Source of the DNA: Tiliqua scincoides
Lineage: Eukaryota > Chordata > Lepidosauria > Squamata > Scincidae
DNA: 64,000 bases
Direction of reading: 5' to 3'
Assembly (NCBI RefSeq): GCF_035046505.1
Contig: NC_089822.1
Location: 114,345,307 to 114,409,306 of the forward strand
Shown: piece after piece, positions 1-14,159 of the stretch
Layout: every line of letters starts with the position of its first letter
Position numbering within the stretch: the stretch's first letter is position 1
Position numbers and translations under genes: made by a program
The notes under the pieces: generated by a model
Seen by the model: only the letters and a program-made list of their open reading frames with translations
Database searches by the model: none
What the model was told of the DNA's origin: nothing

Positions 1-34
1 AAGTTGTATATTGAAAAAGACTGACTCCTTACCT

Positions 35-697
35 CAGGGCCTAGGAGAGGAGGGTAAAGTGGTAATTTTTACCTGGGCCCAGGGCCCAAAGGGGGGGGGG
101 GGCCCAGAAAGTTTCTGGGACTTGACATTTTCCCATCTCACCTGAACTCACTGCCAGCGTATAATGCTGGTGCACAACCACATGCATGCAGTGTTAACTG
201 CTGCTGCAAACCATACACACCAGACCCAAGAAAGTTTCCATGACCCTCCTTAACACAGTGTCAAATCTGGGAGGAAACTGGCCTGCTATAGTAGCTCTTT
301 GGCTTGTGGATCCCATAACCATGAAAGAGTGTATAGAAGCTCAGGGACTCCACTATGGGGAAGTTCATTTTGATCCATTCTAGTGTGAGCCTAAATACGA
401 TGGTGCTAATTTTCTGCAATCAATTTTCTATATTTCAAACATTTTAGAGAGACTTAGGAGTGTGTTCAATTTTCCATATTACTTTATATAGCTGCCATTG
501 CCACGTGGTTGGGTAGACCTGGCCTCTGCATCAAGAAGTCTAGTAGACCTGAGCTCCAAAAACTATTGTGGCTGTCAGCACTCCCCTGCCCTATTTTGCC
601 TCCTTGTTCTGCCTGCCCCCATTGCCCTGCTTCCCCTTTGGGAAGTGGCCCAGAAGAAACTTTGTACCCCCTGCTAAAATTCCTCTCATAGGCCCTG
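35..697 (+). mobile_element. hAT-like non-autonomous transposon, family A copy 1
   Basis: The element starts CAGGGCCTAGGAGAGG and ends CCTCTCATAGGCCCTG, so its ends are inverted repeats of each other. It is flanked on both sides by the identical 8-mer CCTTACCT (27-34 and 698-705), the duplication length made by hAT transposases. It is 663 bp long with no transposase-like open frame. A run of twelve G sits near 91-102. A second copy with the same interior lies at 37747-38490, which makes this a dispersed family. I do not recognise the family name. Boundaries are seen directly; the hAT assignment is inferred from the TIR and TSD. Confidence 0.85.
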
Positions 698-1832
698 CCT
701 TACCTGTGGAAAAGTGTGTTATGTTCCTAGTTAAACAGGATAAATTTCTTAGGAAGTGCATTCCATACATAAAAAGGAAGGAAAAGTGCTTTTGTAGCAG
801 TTCAGATTTTCTGAGTGCCTGAGTAACCAACCAGCTGGGATTTTTTTCCATAGCTAAGGTATCCCATAGCACAAGTTGCTTTGTCATAGCTAAACGAGCA
901 TACTGTGAGCACCAGTTCTGGTACTCTTTAACAACTTCTTTTTTTAATTGAACAGTTCTTCCAGGAATGTATAATTTCAGAATGCAGGATGGGGGGCTGC
1001 ATGTTTGAATGCTTCCTCCCATCAAAAATATTCTGAACTTGAAAAATTATCAAGGCAAAGTGGCTAGGAAAGTTTAACCTAAAGTACTAAGCTTTCAACT
1101 TGCTGTTAATGATTGAAACAAATGACTCACCAGCCTAGCTTCCAGGGTGACAGTACCAAATGCTTTTCTGTGATAAAAGCAGATTTTTCTCTGTGAACTA
1201 AGTTCAAGTAGCACAGTCCTTAGAAATGCTCTCTGAATTCAGGCCTTTTACCATGAACAGTTAGTGTTGGACAGCATTTAGCATATTGTTTTAGTTCTGT
1301 CAATGTAGAATTTGAACTCTTCTACTCCCTTTTGAAGACCTATTCCATTCTGTTGCCTTGCAGTTGACATTCTGCAGTCCTACACACATCTGTCTGAATC
1401 TTAACATTTGGAGTTCTAATCAGGCTAACATATCTAGACTGTACCTGTAGATGGCCCCAAAATTCAGGGGATGAAACTTCCAGCTGCAATGAAGGGGACC
1501 CACAGACATGTCTGATACACTCCAGAGTGAAATGTATGTATGTATGTATGTATGTATGTACAGTTGGCCCTTCAGAAGCTGTCACTACAGAACTCTTAAA
1601 ACTTTTAAGTTCAAAAAGCAGACAGGAGAGTTAGTGTAATGGAAATGTGCAAGATCCTTCAAGGAGATAGGGTGTGGTGTCAACAGTGGCCCTTGCTCTG
1701 GCAGGCAAGCAAGGGGTTAACACCAGGGCCTTAGATTACAGTAAGTGTGCTGCACAGCTGCAGCCACTAGATGCAACAAGGTCCTCAGGGTTATAAGAGC
1801 TCCTGGAGCAGGGAAAGTTTATTGGTGTAGAA
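698..1832. other. Intergenic, nothing recognised
   Basis: I see no exon, RNA gene or identifiable repeat in this stretch beyond a short TGTA/CATA tetranucleotide run at about 1536-1562. The open frame covering 591-1025 on the minus strand crosses the end of the transposon at 35-697 and is not credible as a gene. Confidence 0.5.
1536..1562. repeat. (TGTA)n microsatellite
   Basis: About six tandem ATGT/TGTA tetranucleotides are seen directly. Confidence 0.9.
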
Positions 1833-2158
1833 CAGTGGTTCTCATACATTTAGGACTAGGAGCAAGGCTTAAGAATGAGAATCTGTCAGAACCCACTGGA
1901 AGTGACATCATCAGGCAGGAAATTTTTTAATAACCCTAGGCTGCAATCCTACTCACACTTACCCAGAAGTAAGTCCTATTTATTATCATCGTTAAAAGAA
2001 AGTACATAGTAGCTTGTCAAAAGTACAGGTTTGTCACATTTCCCCAAATGCAATCACATACCATGGTTACATCAAGTCTAATATATTAAAAATAAAATAT
2101 TGAAATGAATGGTGACCCACCTGAAATTGGCTCATGACCCACAGTTTGAGAAACACTA
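1833..2158 (+). mobile_element. hAT-like non-autonomous transposon, family B
   Basis: The left end reads CAGTGGTTCTCA and the right end GTTTGAGAAACACTA, an imperfect inverted repeat. The flanks are GTGTAGAA and GTATAGAA (7 of 8 identical), consistent with an 8-bp target duplication. The interior carries one copy of the dispersed unit containing CTTACCCAGAAGTAAGTCCT (1958-1977). The same family is found in opposite orientation at 35420-35773, sharing the methionine-free interior around GACATCATCAGG and the phrase GACCCACCTGAAATTGG. Non-coding. Confidence 0.8.
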
Positions 2159-2494
2159 GTATAGAAGGAAGGAGCTTGGAGGAAAGAGGATGGCCTGAAT
2201 GAACAGAGACTACTAGAGACTGGCCTAGGAGCTGCTGGGAACCACAGTGTTGCTGCAGAGGCTGGAGAAGCTGTTGGCAGGAGAATGGAGGAAGGAACTC
2301 TGCAGGTTAAACAGGCAAGCTACCCTAGTGGTGGGGTCCAGCAGTGCTTTCTGCAGGATTAGGGTTGTTTTGAGTGAAGAGGGGAACTAATTAGCTTAAA
2401 GCGGGCATAAGTTCTCTAGACCAAGTTTGCAAAGGGAATTTGGCAAAACAACTAGTGCACACAGTTTAAGAAATAAAGTAGTATATCATTACAT

Positions 2495-2925
2495 TGTTGG
2501 CATCCTTCAGTCTCAGAAGACTATAGTATTGTGCTCTGAATAGTGGTTCTGGAACAGTGTCCTCTCCAGTGCGCGAAGCCTGGGTAAAGTAGATATGGAG
2601 GATAGACTGTTTCCCATGCAGCAAATCCCCCCTCTCCACGTCGCTGAAATGATCCAATGGAAAGGCAGAAGCCAATACAGTTGGTTCCAGTGTCGCAGGA
2701 GTTGCCAGAATGTGCCTGTGTTTAGCCATGAACTGCCTCTGGATTTTGCCTCGAGGTTGACTCCTGAAGCATTTTCCATAACTGAATGTAGCTATGAGGC
2801 AGTGGAGGTTTGGGATCAGAGTTCTCCTTCTATCAGATGAGCTTCCTTCCCAGGCTAACGAGTCCCATCTACCTGGTGGCTTTGTCCTGCGCGTGGTGGA
2901 GCGACGCCAGCCAGGCAATGACAAA
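2495..2925. repeat. Dispersed reptile-type repeat, family not named
   Basis: The stretch opening with GGCATCCTTCAGTCTCAGAA resembles a repeat I have met often in reptile sequence, where a similar opening is followed by an AGACTATGGTAT-like string. A 168-codon minus-strand open frame covers it, but the composition and the repeat resemblance argue that it is not a host gene. A genome-wide copy count would settle this. Confidence 0.45.
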
Positions 2926-3145
2926 CATTCTCCATCTTTCCCTTTTTTAATATCATTACATAATGGTAGCAATTACCCATAAAAACACACTTCTGCTAAA
3001 TCTCCAAACTACATTTTGAACAACTCAGGATGTCTCTAAGTTTCTTCCAAAAGGCCAATGTGAAAAGAGAATGGATGAACACACTGAACATGCTTCTTTG
3101 AATTGCAGTCTCTGTGACTCATACAACTACCTGTTCTGTTTTATT

Positions 3146-3705
3146 AATAATAATAATAATAATAAAACTTTATTTTTATCCCGCCCTTCTCCCAAAAAGG
3201 GACCCAGGGCGGCTAACAACATATAAAACAAATTAAAACATAATTTCACAGATAAAAACATATTAAAAAACACATTAGCAGAACCCATAAAAACAGTAGT
3301 CAGAAGAGTCAGAATAAAAGAGCATAAAACAGCAGTTCTTAGAGGAATCAGGCCTGTAAAAAAGCAACTAAAAGATATATAAAAGATGTTAAAAAGGCCA
3401 TAACGTCAGAAGGCTTGGTTAAACAACAAGGTCTTCAGGCCTCGCCGAAAGGACTCAAGAGAGGGAGCCATTCTCAAGTCAAGGGGAAGGGAGTTCCACA
3501 ACGTTGGTGCCACTACTGAGAAGGCCCTATTTCTTGCCGCCGCCCCACGTACCTCCTTAGGCGGCGGCACTTGTAAAAAGGCCTTCTCTGATGACCTGAG
3601 AGGACGAGCCGGATTGTACGGGAGTAGGCGATCTCTAAGATACCCTGGCCCAGAGCAGTATAGGGCTTTAAAGGTCAAAACCAGCACCTTTTTCACCAGC
3701 ACCAG
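3146..3705 (-). mobile_element. L2-type LINE, 5'-truncated 3' end
   Basis: Minus-strand codons at 3406-3702 encode a LINE reverse-transcriptase C-terminus, with the typical pieces GPGYLRDRLLPY, NRAFSVVAPTLWNSLPLDLR and SFRRGLKTLLFNQAF. Downstream on the same strand comes a 3'UTR ending in an A/T-rich (ATT)n tail at 3148-3167 next to GGGATAAAAATAAAG-type sequence. The copy starts abruptly at about 3705, so it is 5' truncated, as is usual for non-LTR insertions. The L2-like assignment is from the C-terminal motif pattern. Confidence 0.8.
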
Positions 3706-4120
3706 TTTTCACATATCTACAGCCACATTCCTCACTCCCAGTATTCACTTTTACAGTGAACTTGAGTGGCTGACTGGTTTTCAACTTGGAAGAGAAATAG
3801 GACCACCAAAAAGTAAGGCAGTGGTTTCTACATACTTGGAACTTCCTAGGTATGCAGAAGTATACCTGTTTGTAAATTAAAATAATTTTAAAAAACTCAC
3901 CATGCAACCACCATGCCCCAAAAGGCCTTGTGAGCTTTCACAATCTCGGTGGGATGTTAAAGGCATAAAAACAAGAAAATACTAGAATAGCTTTGCTGGT
4001 TTTGGGGGAGGGGGTAAGGCACTGGTGCCCAATCACAGCTACTCTCAATTCTGAATTCTTCATTGTTTTCACAGGGCAGCTCTAACTTGCATTGTAGGGG
4101 AAGAAATGAAGGGGTCTCAC
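3706..4120. other. Intergenic, nothing recognised
   Basis: No exon or named repeat is visible between the L2 end and the next transposon. Confidence 0.5.
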
Positions 4121-4167
4121 CAGTGCTTTTTTTGTAAATAAAAAGGTGCAGGAACTCACAACTTGTT

Positions 4168-4173
4168 AATCAT

Positions 4174-4204
<31 letters not shown>

Positions 4205-4205
4205 T
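4168..4205. repeat. (TTTA)n microsatellite
   Basis: About nine ATTT/TTTA tetranucleotides in a row. Confidence 0.95.
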
Positions 4206-4830
4206 AAACCATTTTTTATTGGAGAAATAAAATATTTTTTATGTGCTTCCCCCCTAAAGATGAACTTACTTCTGAGTAGACATGCATAGGATTGGGCTGT
4301 CAATCTCCACATCCCTTTCCCCCTAGCTATTTTTTCTACACATGGGGAAAAATACTGTACAGGTGCACTTGTGGCGTGTAGTATGTAGTGTGGCACTACT
4401 TCAAGGACAGGAAGCAGTGAATGGATTCCAAAAAATGGCTTACATGAGTTCCATGTAGTAAAATTACTCTAAGCAACTGTGGGAGTAAGAACAAAAAAGG
4501 AATTCTTACACCAGAGGGGTCCTTAGGTACACATAGAAACAGCTACGTTTGCAAACAAGGGATTAAATATGGTTTAATTCAGGTATCAGAATACTCTGTG
4601 TCTTTGGGAAGGTGCTTGGCATGCAATTGTGTGTTCTCAGCTGCCCTGAGGAGCTGCTGTGCATTGCTGGAGAGGAGCTGCAAACGCTGGCTGGCGGAGG
4701 GCATGCTTGTGGGGGAAGGATGAGGAGAATCTCTGGCAAGGCTGGACAGCACATTGTACACATGCAGAATCCCTTTTCACCTGCCCTTAGCATGTGAAAA
4801 CGGGTGCAGATATATATCTCTGCTAGGATT

Positions 4831-5290
4831 AAGAGCCCAATCCTAGGTATGTCTACTCTGAAGTAAGTATCATTCTAGTCAATGGAGCTTACTCCCAGGA
4901 AAGTGCCTAGGATTGCAGCCTAAGAGCCCAATCCTATGCATGTCTACTCAGAAGTCCACTTTAGTGAATGGGGCTTACTGTGGATAGCATGGCAGCCTCA
5001 GGGCCCAATCCTGTGCCTGTCTACTCAGAAGTCAGTCCAACTAGAGGCAGTGGGGCTTCCTCCCAGGAAAGTGTGGAGAGGACTGCAGCCTCAGAGCCCT
5101 TCCTCTGCCTGTCTACTCAGGCTGCAAGGCTATGACACTTTCCTGGGAGTAAGCCCCATTGAACACAATGGAACTTACTTCTGAGTAGACATGCTTGGGC
5201 TCTCAGGCTGCAAGGCTATGCACCCTTTTCCAGGAGCAAGCCCCACTGAGCACAATGAGACATACTTCTGAGTAGACACGCCTAGGCTCG
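4831..5290. repeat. Head-to-tail and inverted array of palindromic repeat units
   Basis: Units have the general form GCCCAATCCTATGCATGTCT, then ACTCAGAAGTAAGT, a CCCATTGA-like core, GGGGCTTACTCCCAGG, and GATTGCAGCC. Three forward units start near 4830, 4925 and 5000. A short fourth piece follows, then two units in reverse orientation at about 5119-5205 and 5206-5289. Each unit is itself partly self-complementary. Single units of the same repeat are scattered elsewhere in the window. Confidence 0.85.
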
Positions 5291-6019
5291 TGCTGCAGAT
5301 TGGCACGGGGCTGCACCAGCCAGCTTCCTTCCCCTCCTCCTCCGCCAAGCCAGTACCTGGGCGTTCCGTGGGTGCCGCAGCCCGTCTCCCTCCCTGGCTG
5401 GCTGGCTGTCCGTCTGTCCATCCATCCTCCTCCTCGGCGTGTGTCCCCCGCGCCCTCCACCGGCTTGGAAGCTGCGCTGGGAAGCAGAGCATGGGGGGAG
5501 GGGAGGCAGGGTGGGCTCAGGCGAGAGCTTGGAGATGGGGGCAGGAGGGGGTCATTGTGCGGTCAGGCACACCCTGACCACCCTGTGCGGTCAGGCACAC
5601 CCGCCCACCCTGCACCCTCCCAGCACCCCCCCAGCGAATGCCTCTATTTTGCTCCCTCCCTCCTGAAATGCCTCCAAAGGGGAGGGGCCCCTGCAAAAAG
5701 GTGCCGGAACTCCATCCCCCCGCATTCCATTAGAAAAAAAGCCCTGGGTCTCACAATGAATTTTGTGAGTCTATCCAATGATGGAGGGCATGGAATGTCT
5801 GTGTGTTGGGGAGGGGAGAATAATATTGCAGAGAAATTTAAAAAGTTCTTTGCATCTGTCTTCATGGCAGAAGCTCTCAGGCAGATACCACTGCCTGAAA
5901 CAACTCCACTTGACTAAAGAATTAAGTCAATGAGAGGTTAAAAGACATTTCAGACCTAATTGAAAAATTAAAGATCAGTAAGTCACTAGACCCAGATAAG
6001 AGTTCTTGATGAACTAAAG

Positions 6020-6339
6020 CAGGGTTCTCCAAACCCTGGCCCAGGGGCCAGATGCGGCCCAAAGCCAGCTTCTTTCTCGCCGGCAGCTATCCTCTTGTCC
6101 CCTGAAAGCCTCTGGCCCACTCAACTGAACATGAATAGAACTATGCTCTGATTGTGTCTGGAGGTTGTTCTGAGGGCCAGAGAGGTTGAATGAATGAGCC
6201 TATTCATTCATTTGTTCACTCATCTAAGTTCCATCTCTAATTTATTTATTTAAATTTTATATTTAAATTTTTTTCCGGCCCTCCACACCATGCCAGATAT
6301 TTGATGCGGCCCTCTGGCCCAAAAGTTTGGAGACCCCTA
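6020..6339. mobile_element. hAT-like element, family C, inside CR1
   Basis: The left end CAGGGTTCTCCAAACCCTGG and right end AAAAGTTTGGAGACCCCTA are inverted repeats. Both sides carry the identical 8-mer AACTAAAG (6012-6019 and 6340-6347). The GGCCAGATGCGGCCC motif near the left end recurs in the related copies at 32073 and 61684. It is non-coding and splits the CR1 reading region, so it is younger than that CR1. Confidence 0.9.
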
Positions 6340-6529
6340 AACTAAAGAAAAATTGTTCATCTTTTGACTAAAATATACAACTTGTCCCTTAAAACTGCCA
6401 CTGTGTCAAAGGACTGGAGGATAGCTATTGTAACGCCCATCATTAAAAAAGGAGAGGGACCTGGGAAACTGTGTTGGGGTAAGCCTAATATTTGCTCCAG
6501 GTAAGATGGTGGAAACCCTTATCAAAGAC

Positions 6530-6695
6530 AAAAACTTTCTAGCACTGACATAAGGCCAATGCAGCTCTGAGATAAGGGAACAAACATTCCCTTACTTTGA
6601 GGAGGCCTCCATGAATAACACCCAACTGCAGGATGCAGCACACATCCCATTGGCTGGAAAGTACTGACATAAGAGGTTAGGATTGCACCCATAGA
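6530..6695. mobile_element. Short MITE-like repeat with AATCCTAxCC ends
   Basis: This block interrupts CR1-like sequence and resembles the repeat at 60115-60295: both contain a GGGAACAAxxTTCCC core, an AGGATG(C/T)AG stretch and a CCCATTGGC stretch. The ends are blurred, so the limits are approximate. Confidence 0.5.
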
Positions 6696-7659
6696 TGAAC
6701 AAGATTTACTAAGGGAGAATAACAAGGGTTCTGCAGGGGTACCTGCAGGAAAGTTTTGCTTTACAAATCTTTTAGAATTCACTGAAAAGTTCTACAGTCA
6801 TGTAGATGTGGATGAATCCATTGATACATATCTGGATTTTCAGAAGGCATTTGACCACAGTCCCTCATGAAAGGCTGCTGAGAAAACTCCACAGTCAGGG
6901 AATAAGAGAGCATGTCCCCTTATGGATTAGGAACTAGCTGAAGATGAGGAAACAAAGATTGGGTGTCAATGGGTAATTTTCAAAATGGAGAGAGGTGAAA
7001 AGCAGTGTGCCCCAAGGATTTGTCTTGGAACCAGTGCTTTTCCATTTGTTCATAAATGATCTGGAGTTGTGGATAAGCAGTGAGGAAGCCAAGTTTGCAG
7101 ATGACATTAAACTTTTGGGTGAAGACCCAAACGGATTGTGCGGAGCTTTAGAAGGATCTCTCCAAACTGGGAGAATGGGCAGCAAAATGACAGGTGTGCT
7201 TCAATGTAAAAAAGCACATTGGGGCAAGAAATCCAAACTTAACATATATGCTAGATTCTGAGATGTCGGTGATGGATCAGGAGACCTTGGGGTGGTAGTG
7301 AAATGAAACAGTAGCTCAATGAAAGTGTTGACCCAGTGTGTGGTGGCTGTAAAGGCCAATTCCATGCTGGGAATAAAAAGGGATTGAGAATAAAATGACC
7401 AATATCATTATGCAATTGTACAAATCAATGGTAAGGCCACATCTGGAGTATTGTATACAGTTCAATGGGTAGATGCAACCTCCTGGTTCTAGAAGTAGGC
7501 TCTCTCTGAATGCCAGATGCAAGAGAGTGGCAACAGGATTCAGGCTTTTTGTCTTCTGGAGACATCTGGTGGGCTATAGTGAAATACAGGAAGCTGCACT
7601 AGATGGGCCTTTGTCCTGTTGAAGCAGAATTCTTCTTATGTAGGGGAGAGGGAGAATTT

Positions 7660-7940
7660 GTCTACTAGAGCTCCTTATTTTTCCTTGATATGACTATTAT
7701 GGTTAAGGAGGCATGCTGTGACTTGCCTGCCTCCCTGGACGTATTTCTTCCCCCAATGGTTCAATGATATGTGTTAGGTCTTGCTTTGTTTTTTGTTTTA
7801 TGTTTCACTGTTTAATGTTAAAATTAATGTTTGATGTTTTTCTTCTTACGGTACTGTACTGTATTATGAAGCTTTGTAATCTGCTTTGGGCATGGGAAAG
7901 ACGGGATATAAATTTCTCAAATAAGTAAACTCCCCTACCC
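7660..7940 (+). repeat. LINE 3' tail, L2-like
   Basis: T-rich sequence with TTTTGTTTTATG, then TGTAATCTGCTTTGGGCATG and GACGGGATATAAATTTCTCA, is the usual layout of a reptile LINE 3'UTR tail. Related tails are at 25730-25925 and 42700-42860. Confidence 0.5.
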
Positions 7941-8007
7941 AGCCTGCCCACATAGCAACAAAGTGTTCAACCAGAAACAAACAAAAAAGTCTTCTGCAAG
8001 CCCTTAA

Positions 8008-8378
8008 CAATAGCATACCAAGGGTGAGGTGGGAGGGGGGCGGTCTGCCCTAACTGCATGCCATAAGGAGTGCCCATGTGCCTGTCCTTTTGAATGCTGG
8101 GTAGGATTGGGCTGCTCTGTGGTCAATTTTGAAGTGGAGACCTGGTCTACCCAGCATTGGAATGCTGGTGAATATCTGGTCTCCCCAAGACAGGGGTGAG
8201 ATCACCTGGCCAGGTCTACCAGCAGAGGCCAGGTCTACCAGCTGCTTCAAATTCCAGGGAGACCTGACCTCCCCTGGGGGATCTCAAAGCAGAGGCCAGA
8301 TCTACCCATGGCTTGGAGCAGCCAAGGGCAGGGTGGTGGGAGCCCACCCCAGTACCAGTAGCACTAGGTATGCCACTG
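8008..8378. mobile_element. Possible hAT-like element
   Basis: TAGCATACCAAGG near 8011 and CTAGGTATGCCACTG at 8364-8378 are inverted copies of an end like CAGTGGCATACCTAG. I could not find a convincing 8-bp flank duplication. The interior has several GACCTGG/CCAGGTCTACC repeats on both strands. Confidence 0.45.
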
Positions 8379-8379
8379 C

Positions 8380-9821
8380 CTAACAGTGCTACAAGGTTCC
8401 TACTTCAGGTATTAACAACTGGGGATACCCTGCAACATTTGTTGCATGTTCCTACTTGTAAGTGATCCCAACTATCCCATAGTTTTCTCCTGTCCCACTT
8501 ACCATACAAGAATGCTTATATTGCAAAGAACTCCAATATACCGCACTGAGCAAAGCATATCAATTGAACAAACTCATATTTGCATATCCTGATGATTAAT
8601 ACAGTATCTTCTGAGCGCAGAATATAAATAATTCTGGCTTATAAGTATATAAATAATTATATTATTTATAAATAATTATAAATAAATAATCCAGAAGCCA
8701 TCAACCTATACCCACAACTTTCCAGTGGAAGAAAGAAGGCACACACAAAGTTGGAAAGCTCTCTGTATATTAAGTGCTTTTTTTGTAGTAAAAAAAACGT
8801 ACAAATTCCTGATACGAAATATACAAAAAACCCAGCAAAGGAAAACAGTTGCTTTTCTACAAGTATCAGTAGCATTGCATAGAACAGCCTCTATGGGGTG
8901 CAGGGACTCAGGAAGGGGTCCAGTGGGGCTCAATGCTTTAGGAACATTGTACGCATTTATACAGAAATTAGAAGTGTGCGGGTGCAGGGGCTGGGGAGAC
9001 AGCATCCATCCCCACTGTCATGCTGCTGCAAGAAACATTCTTCCCCATGACACCACCACAACTATCTTTCTTGAACTTTGGGGAAAGTGTCTCAGCCTTT
9101 CTAAGCCAGCGATTCATTCCCTCACACACAACAACCCTGAGCAGAACACCACAAACCCAGGGAGCTATTATTGCTTCAACTAAGCCAACAGGTGCAAGCC
9201 CACCTTTTGGATTGGCAGCAATTATTTTAAAACCATTTCAAGTTGGCAGAGCACTGGCAATAAAAGGGACCCCAAATGGGTGGGGCTTACTCCTTCAATG
9301 GGGAAAACAAGACAGGGGCTATGTTGACTGCAGAAGGTGCTCACTGGCCCCTAGCAGGTATTCTGAAGCTGAAGAATCTACAGGGCGCGTAGAATCCCCA
9401 TAGCTGGAAGTGCAGGAAAGGTGCGAAAATTAACAGCTTAAAATGCTGAATGGTACAAGGAACCCTGAGCTCTCTTGAAAAGGCCACTGGGCAAGCAATA
9501 CCCTGAGTAGCCACCAGGGGAGGGGCAAATACAAATATAGCCCTACACAGGCAAGTAGGAAAAGATGCTAAGCATCAGACAATTAAGAAGGGGAGCTGCT
9601 GGTATGTGGTGACCACCCCCCCAGGAGGGCAGGAAGGGAACTGCAGTCGCTGCAATAAATAAAAGTACAAAACAACCAACATGACTGCTCCTGAGTAGGA
9701 AGTTGCTTTTGAAACTTCCCCCACATGTTCTGCCACGTCCAAGTGCAATTGGTCAGAATCAAAGTGCCGCTGAGGTCACCATAGGAACGTCCAACCAGAC
9801 ACACTGTCCTTCCATGATGAT
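8380..9821. other. TSPYL2 downstream flank
   Basis: This stretch holds no recognisable exon. Near 8772 a CTTTTTTTGTAGTAAAAAAA string resembles the left end of the element at 4121, but I could not define a matching right end. Part of the region next to 9821 should be the TSPYL2 3'UTR; I found no clear minus-strand AATAAA close to the stop codon. Confidence 0.4.
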
Positions 9822-13560
<3,739 letters not shown>

Positions 13561-13811
13561 GGTTGCCTCGCGCCAAAGAGGAAATGGGGAGGGCAGCTCT
13601 GGAGTCCAGGGAGTGGCACGTGCAGAACAAGCAAGCAGAAAAAGAAATAGTAGCGAGCTCCTTTCGGGTGGATGAGGGACCATCGATGGCTGTTAGTCAT
13701 GATGATTAAATGCCTTTCAGAGGTGGCATGCCTTTTAAACCCACGTGCTGAGGGGCAAGCAGCGAGGGAGGAGTGCTCCCTTCGTCTGCATTAGCAGCAG
13801 GGATGTGGTGG

Positions 13812-14150
13812 GTGGGGAGGCAGCTGAGGCAGGGCCTCCTCACGGGAGCCCTTTGAAAAGCGTCGCCACTGTGTGAGGCACCCACAGCCCACACGCTCTG
13901 TGTGGGGAGGCAGTTTGGAGTCCTTTGAAAAGCACCGCTGCTGTGTGAGGTGCCCGAGCACCCACAACCCACATGCTCTGTGTGGGGAGGCAGTTGAGGC
14001 AGAGCCTCCCCACCAGAGTCTTTTGAAAAGCACCGCCGCTGTGTGAGGTGCTCCGCATGTAGGTTGTGGGTGCTTGGGTGCCTCACACAGTGGTGGTGCC
14101 TTTCAAAGGCCTCCAGTGGGGAGGCACTGCCCATCTGCTTCCCCACCCAT
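13812..14150. repeat. Minisatellite, 80-90 bp units
   Basis: Three direct units begin with GTGGGGAGGCAG at about 13812, 13901 and 13981. Each continues with a CTTTTGAAAAGC-type piece, a CGCTGTGTGAGG piece and CCCACA..CATGCTCTGT. The sequence then turns into an inverted partial unit (about 14060-14140) containing GCCTCACACAGTGG and CCTTTCAAAGG. It starts about 750 bp upstream of the TSPYL2 start codon. Confidence 0.85.
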
Positions 14151-14159
14151 CACATGCCC

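Larger units (their letters stand above)
4121..5746. mobile_element. hAT-like element, 1.6 kb, with T-rich inverted ends
   Basis: Left end CAGTGCTTTTTTTGTAAATA and right end AAAAAAAGCCCTG are inverted repeats. The similarity goes further inward: GGTGCAGGAACTC on the left matches the complement of GGTGCCGGAACTCC near the right end. The identical 8-mer GGTCTCAC lies on both sides (4113-4120 and 5747-5754). The interior contains a (TTTA)n run, an array of palindromic 75-90 bp units (4831-5290) and a GC-rich, CpG-containing stretch at 5290-5640. No transposase frame is seen. It may have inserted near the left end of the old CR1 that continues at about 5755. Confidence 0.85.
5755..7640 (+). mobile_element. 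Old CR1 LINE copy, internally deleted, split by younger elements
   Basis: The strand-plus sequence matches the intact CR1 at 27-32 kb at many points. The motifs are a MAEKVNEFFASVFTAE-like stretch near 5825-5880, a QKAFD-like stretch near 6840-6870, GFVLEPVLFHLFINDLE (7018-7068) and KFADDIKLLGEDPN (7090-7131). The copy then jumps to the CR1 3' end, where GATGGGCCT and TTCTTATG-like sequence lie at 7600-7640. Many frame breaks and one internal deletion show it is old. A 320-bp hAT element (6020-6339) and a short MITE-like block (about 6530-6695) lie inside it. Confidence 0.85.

Noticed and set aside
2466-2972. 168-codon minus-strand open frame
   Set aside because: It overlies a dispersed reptile-type repeat and shows no domain, splice context or start-site support.
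4831-5290. CRISPR-like array
   Set aside because: The units are long, variable and partly inverted, with no constant spacers, and the genome is vertebrate.
5300-5917. 205-codon plus-strand open frame
   Set aside because: It runs from the GC-rich interior of the hAT-like element at 4121-5746 across its boundary into CR1 sequence, so it joins unrelated repeats.
8772-9450. Another copy of the T-rich-end hAT element
   Set aside because: A left-end-like string exists at 8772, but no matching right end or 8-bp duplication could be found.
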